A stretch of 64,000 nucleotides of DNA. It comes from Brachypodius melanocephalos (lineage: Eukaryota; Chordata; Aves; Passeriformes; Pycnonotidae). This document shows positions 59,533 to 64,000 of this stretch, one piece after another (positions within the stretch are counted from its first letter, which is position 1; each line of letters starts with the position of its first letter). The notes under the pieces were generated by a model. It worked only from the letters and a program-made list of their open reading frames with translations. It did not search any database and was not told where the DNA came from. Location of the stretch: contig VZSR01000690.1 of assembly GCA_013398615.1 (NCBI GenBank), positions 197,796 to 261,795 of the forward strand. Direction: 5' to 3'. The position numbers and the translations under genes were made by a program.

Positions 59533-60807
59533 GTGAGTCACTTCACAACATAGTGCAGTAAGGGGGCTGCATTTCAGCTGGTGCTTTGCCAATGTGTTTA
59601 ACTTCAAAAGCACCTCTCCAGAGGCCCTCTCTTTTTTTGATATCTACAGCAATTTTCTTTCTGGTGTTGAATTTTGTATTAATTCACTTAGGGAGGGATG
59701 AGCACATGCCTATATGCACATCTATAGTCTGTGCTAGTGGCCCAAAGCTTTCAAATGTCACCATTGTTGGGACCAGCCTCACTGGGCATTTCCCTGGTGG
59801 ATAACATAAAGAACATGATTCATTAGGGTGACCTCTATAACTGAGTATGACTTAAGGTTTTAGGACCTGCAGAACATAATTAGCATTTTGTCTTTATGAA
59901 GATGGTATCAGCTGTCACCCCTGGAAGGGGCCTGCTTCAAACCAGAGAGCAGATGAAAACTTGAAATCCCCTGAGGGAAGGACTGGAAAATAACAGATGA
60001 AGCCCTATGAGGGAAGCCTTTTTTTTTTTTTTACCCCGTGTGCTACTGGGAGCTGTAATATTTTATCCACAGCTCTTTCCCAAAAAATTCCTTCTACATT
60101 GCTCTGAGTGATGGTCAGTTTTTCACCCTGGACACAGTTATGTCCAGAGCCTCCCAGAATTATACCTGGATCAGAATTATACCTATATCAGAATTATGCC
60201 TGTATCAGAGCAGGATGTGGCTAGCCACCTGATCCCCTCAGAAACTACAATTCTTTCAACCATTTTGGACAGCCAAAAAGCAGAATTTAAAAATGAGAAC
60301 ACCCATAGCAAGAAAGCATTATTTACTGGATTCTTGGGCTAGCCTCTTAGGTTATGGTTGTAAGAAATTACTGGCAACTCACACGAGTTTTCTATCAGTT
60401 ATTTTGTAGACTTGTCACAGCCCCAGAGATCCCCACTTTTCATTACAATGAGATGATAGGAACCACCTTCTCTTCTAAGCTGCATAAAATACAGCACTAA
60501 TGAAATGGGGAACAGAGCAGCTCTTCAAGACTGCTAGTGTGGACAAGCAAGCCTGGAAAGATGCTGAGCAAGGCTGAGCAATTTTTTTTTCTTCATTTCT
60601 TAGTATCTCTTTTAAAACAGGAATTATGTATGTTATGTTGGAGAAATAAGTCAGTCATTCACAGTTGTCTGTTTTTATGGTCAGAGAAACCACTTCACAA
60701 AATCCTTCTCAAAGATTCTAATTACCTTATTTTCCTGTAGGTAAGGTTTTTTGTCATTCTTCCCTGCAAGAGCAGACAATTAATTTTTTGATCTTTTGGG
60801 TTTTCAG
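59533..60807 (+). other. PDE1C: PDE1C intron h-i
   Basis: About 1.3 kb of plain intron with a T13 run near 60020 and a small repeated string CAGAATTATACCT at about 60156-60200. No gene seen. Confidence 0.75.
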
Positions 60808-60928
60808 AATTGACAAGCCGAAAGCCTTATCACTGTTATTACATACAGCAGATATCAGTCATCCAGCCAAGGCCTGGGATCTCCATCATCGTTGGACCAT
60901 GTGTCTGCTAGAGGAGTTCTTCAGACAG
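60808..60928 (+). CDS. PDE1C: PDE1C coding exon i, second metal Asp
   Basis: This 121-bp exon has the acceptor GGTTTTCAG and the donor GTAAGC. It reads IDKPKALSLLLHTADISHPA, then KAWDLHHRWTMCLLEEFFRQ. The Asp of HTADISHP (60851-60853) is the remaining metal ligand of the phosphodiesterase active site. The exon ends on a codon boundary. Confidence 0.95.
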
Positions 60929-63209
60929 GTAAGCTAGGGAAGTTCTTTTCTTTTCTGTGGTTGACAGGGAGTGTGTAGAATTGGGTAAAGAAGTAGGAAA
61001 CTGTTAGCACAGGTATGTTCCTTTTCTCTGATGGTTTTAAGAACCTCCTAAATGTATAAAGCTTTCTCCTCTAGAATCATTAGCACTGGCTATTATGCCT
61101 TTTAGGAAGCTAGCGTCTGATACGTTCCCTGTAGATATAAACATTATCTACATAGTAGAAATTCTAATTTGGGAAGCTAATATGTCTTTCAAATTAGGAA
61201 AATATGGAATATATGTCACTCTGCTTAGCTCTAGAACCCTAAAACCATGTTGGTGTAGCTATACTTTATAGAACTTTAGTTACATTGTTGTGATGGATGT
61301 GAAAAAGTCCTACTTTGCCCTTACTTTAAAAGAAATTAACTGATGGAAATTATAATGGACCACCTGTTGATAGACCCACAAATCTAGATAAATCATTGAG
61401 CTCTGTGTGATGGTTACAAGGTTCTCAAGTGATTATTAAAACACATCTAAAGAATTAATTTAAAAAAAAGGAAAAAAAAAGTAAAAGCAAACAGATCACT
61501 TAACGAGTGTATAGGATATTTTTCTCCAGTATGAATTACTAACCTAAGCAGTGCTAGCATTTAAGTGCTTATTTTCTCTGTAAAATCCAATAACTTCATT
61601 TTCTATAGTAAATCTAAATGCAAGAGGGAAAAATATGACAATCCTTTAAAAGTTCTGACAATTAAAAAAAAAAGATATCTGTTTTTAAAAGCACTGCAGT
61701 AATCTGGGGTTTTTTACAAGGGTATTGCAAAAATTTTGCTTTGAAATTAATACTTTAGTTTATTTTTTAAACCAAGAATCATTTTACTGGGTGGAAGCAG
61801 ATAGCTCATACCTCCAGCCACATAGGAGGCTCATGCAAGTAGGATGATTTTAACATTAAATTTAGGGGAAAATCTGTGCATATTTATGCTTTTCTAGCTC
61901 AGTACTAGATGTGCTATAATACATGACTGCCAAAGACTTGTGAAGGAATTAAAATTACCTCACATTAAGATATGAGACCACAAAACCTCCGAGTTTTGGT
62001 TTTTTTACACATGTAGTGAAGACAGAACTATTATTTTATATATTTAAAAGAGTATTTTAATTCCAGACAACAAATCCTACTTTAGTTTTGTAAGAAGAAT
62101 AACAACACTTTTAGATGAAACTATATATAAAAACTGTATTCTAATTCCAAATTCAGATGCAGTATTAATTTCCTCATCAGGGAAGCCATTAAGATTAACA
62201 TGAAGCATAGATGTGCTCTGTGCCTTATTCCTCTGTGCCTCTGGCTTGTAATGCCATCTTGGGCCTTGAAAAACAATTTGTGTGGCAACATGACACCTCA
62301 GAAAGAATCGAGTCAGACAACAGGACTCATTTTAAAAATCACCTCATAGACACTTGGGCCAGAGAGTATGGTATGGAGTGGGTGTATACGTATTCACTAT
62401 CATGCACCAGGGAGTATTGAAATCTACAATGGGCTGTTGAAAGCCGTAGATGGTGGGACATTCAAACATTGGGCTCTACATTTTGTGGAGGCCATCTGGT
62501 TAGTCCATACTAGAGGCTCTGCTAATAGAGCTCCCCCTGTGCAATTAAAACCTCCACATATCATAGAAAAAGACAAAGTCCCTGTGGTACATATGAGGAA
62601 TTTGCTTGGAAAGACAGTTTGGCTTAGGGCTGCCTGAAGCAAATGTGGAATTGTTTTTCTCAAGGATCTGGGTGCACTTTGTGTGTGATGCAGAGTGACA
62701 GGAAGACATTATGTATACTTTGAAGGGATTTGATTTTTGGATGAGAACAGTCTGTAATGTTGAATCGTGTAATATTGGCTGCCGAATGAAATTGCCACTG
62801 TATGCCATAACCACCATGAACAATGGATATAGACTGCTCCAGGTACACAAGTTGTGAACTCCTGATGCAGCTTGCAACCACCCAACAGCGCACCAGCCCT
62901 CCTGCTCGTGAAGACACCTAGCATGGATAGAATCCACAGTCATGGACTAAATGAACTCAACAAACATCTTGGAGAGATGGCCATTGACTACAAAAATTAG
63001 AATAGTGCTTGTAAATACATATATATATACACATTATATAGATATACAATTCTCAAATTAGCCACAATTTATGTTAAAAAACCCCAATCTAAACAAAATC
63101 CAAACTTAATTAAAGAAACTGAAATGAAGCTCTTACAGTCATAACATAATATATGAAAAGTGCCATGTGTCTTGTCTTCTTAAAATTTCTTCTCAATTTT
63201 TTTCTCCAG
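60929..63209 (+). other. PDE1C: PDE1C intron i-j
   Basis: About 2.3 kb: plain AT-rich sequence to about 62195, then the ERVL integrase relic, then about 200 bp of AT-rich sequence before the exon. Confidence 0.75.
62196..62990 (+). mobile_element. Broken ERVL integrase remnant
   Basis: The frame at 62211-62420 shows AILGLEKQ, IESDN (an Asp of the DDE catalytic core) and LIDTWAREYGMEWVY. It then shifts frame, with an IEIYNGLLK segment where the catalytic Glu is expected, followed by VPVVHMRNLLGKTVW from the C-terminal part. It is broken by frameshifts and stops and lacks gag, RT and LTRs, so it is inert. Confidence 0.85.
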
Positions 63210-63291
63210 GGTGACAAAGAAGCAGAACTAGGGCTGCCGTTTTCTCCTCTGTGTGACCGGAAATCTACCATGGTTGCTCAGTCTCAAATAG
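63210..63291 (+). CDS. PDE1C: PDE1C coding exon j, substrate-clamping Gln
   Basis: This 82-bp exon has the acceptor TTTCTCCAG and the donor GTATGT. It reads GDKEAELGLPFSPLCDRKST, then MVAQSQI and the first base of Gly. The second Gln of AQSQI (63285-63287) corresponds to the invariant Gln that binds the purine ring in phosphodiesterases. The gene continues past the window. Confidence 0.94.
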
Positions 63292-64000
63292 GTATGTCCC
63301 TTTTGGTGCATGCAAAGTAGCATCTTAAACGAAAAACTCCATCTTCTCAATGGCACTAAGATCCTAGTGTTCTCATTATTTGGAATTATGTTAAAGAGAG
63401 GAAATAAGGCACAATGGCATTATTTTTCCCAGATCAACAATTCAAAGAGGAGCCATTAAATTTATGGTAATGGTTCCATACAGTAACCAAATAACGTCAG
63501 AAATAACTACAGAAATAACTACACTACCTGGTTGTGACACTTACTCCATGATTTTGTGAGCTGTGAAGACAGAGCACACATGAGAGTATCATGTGGATGA
63601 GTGTCATTGGTGTATATGAAAATGTAATGTCAGTTCCTTTGATGACCTGGACAAAACAATGTACTCCTTTCACCCTTCCACTCCCAGTGCTTTAAACCAA
63701 CCATTATTTTTCACTGAAGTCAAGCAACTAGCAAACCTTTTTCTGTCCCACCCATTCGGTAAAAGAGATCTTTTACAGACTCACCAACAGCACTTTCTCT
63801 ACCTCTTTTTCAGTTAATGAGTGAAAAAGTAGGGGAAGGATGAGGCAACAAGACTCACATTTAGTGAAAGAACAAGAGGGGCTAAGTGAAGTAAAACTGT
63901 TCAGGGGGCTTGACACAATGAAGAGAACACGGAAAAGGTGGATTTGTGGATGGATTTTTATACTTTGGAAGTAAGTGAAATAGATAGAAGAACATGTACC
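63292..64000 (+). other. PDE1C: Start of PDE1C intron after exon j
   Basis: Begins with the donor GTATGT. No further exon or repeat is seen before the window ends. Confidence 0.7.

Larger units (their letters stand above)
26924..63291 (+). other. PDE1C: PDE1C gene, central part (ten exons and their introns)
   Basis: Ten exons on the + strand read through as one protein segment of about 385 residues when spliced at AG/GT sites. PDE1 enzymes are cytosolic dimeric phosphodiesterases that hydrolyse cAMP and cGMP after Ca2+/calmodulin binding; PDE1C handles both substrates with high affinity. PDE1C is preferred over PDE1A and PDE1B because of the segments DLKKNLEYAATVLES, FTRQMGMML and LSLLLHTADISHPAKAWDLH, judged from memory of the families. 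The calmodulin-binding N terminus and the last exons were not found here, so the gene extends past both sides. All junction phases agree and no internal stop occurs, so the gene is probably functional. Intron sizes range from 0.85 to 12.1 kb. Confidence 0.93.

Noticed and set aside
1..64000. CRISPR arrays, operons, prophage or bacterial-type genes
   Set aside because: None seen; the window is vertebrate intronic sequence with split exons and LINE/ERV repeats.

Overview
This window looks like nuclear DNA from a bird, most likely a songbird (Passeriformes). It is AT-rich and dominated by CR1 LINEs with the typical avian octamer-like ends (ATTCTGTG repeats). It also carries decayed ERVL-type retrovirus remnants, solo LTRs, and a SINE made of a tRNA-Ile head on a CR1 tail, a combination described from zebra finch and other songbirds. 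Two runs of exactly 100 N are assembly gaps.

The only host gene I can support is PDE1C (calcium/calmodulin-stimulated cyclic nucleotide phosphodiesterase 1C), on the + strand. Ten consecutive coding exons lie between 26924 and 63291. All ten have AG/GT splice edges and compatible phases, and together they give 1157 coding bases (about 385 codons). They cover the segment after the calmodulin-binding region and most of the catalytic domain, including the catalytic and metal-binding His/Asp residues and the substrate-clamping Gln. The 5' exons (calmodulin-binding N terminus) and 3' exons (end of the catalytic domain, C-terminal tail) are outside the window or were not seen. Everything before 26924 is read as upstream intron of the same gene.

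Layout. 1-1437: CR1 (-). 1438-4595: plain intron. 4596-8705: long CR1 (+) split by two solo LTRs with 6-bp target duplications. 8706-14269: intron with a tRNA-Ile SINE (-) and small CR1 tails. 14270-18267: GC-richer unresolved retrovirus-like stretch. 18268-21012: CR1 tail, LTR and an ERVL protease/reverse transcriptase/RNase H relic (+). 21024-21095: tRNA-Asp-like relic. About 21440-21566: fragment matching the N terminus of a TNIK/MAP4K4-class kinase on the - strand. 21786-23000: gap and CR1s. 26924-36133: first five PDE1C exons seen here. 36134-45289: 9.2-kb intron with CR1s, a gap, a GC-rich block, an antisense exon-like open segment and a copy of an intronic duplication. 45290-47307: two exons with a 94-nt near-perfect hairpin between them. 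47308-59430: 12.1-kb intron with the second duplicate copy, interrupted by an ERVL gag-pol relic (-) and a CR1. 59431-63291: three exons, with an ERVL integrase relic (+) in the last complete intron.

I found no operon-like, CRISPR or other prokaryotic feature and no clear new biological system. The observations most worth checking are the kinase N-terminal fragment, the hairpin, the antisense exon-like segment, and the three-block duplication shared by two PDE1C introns.
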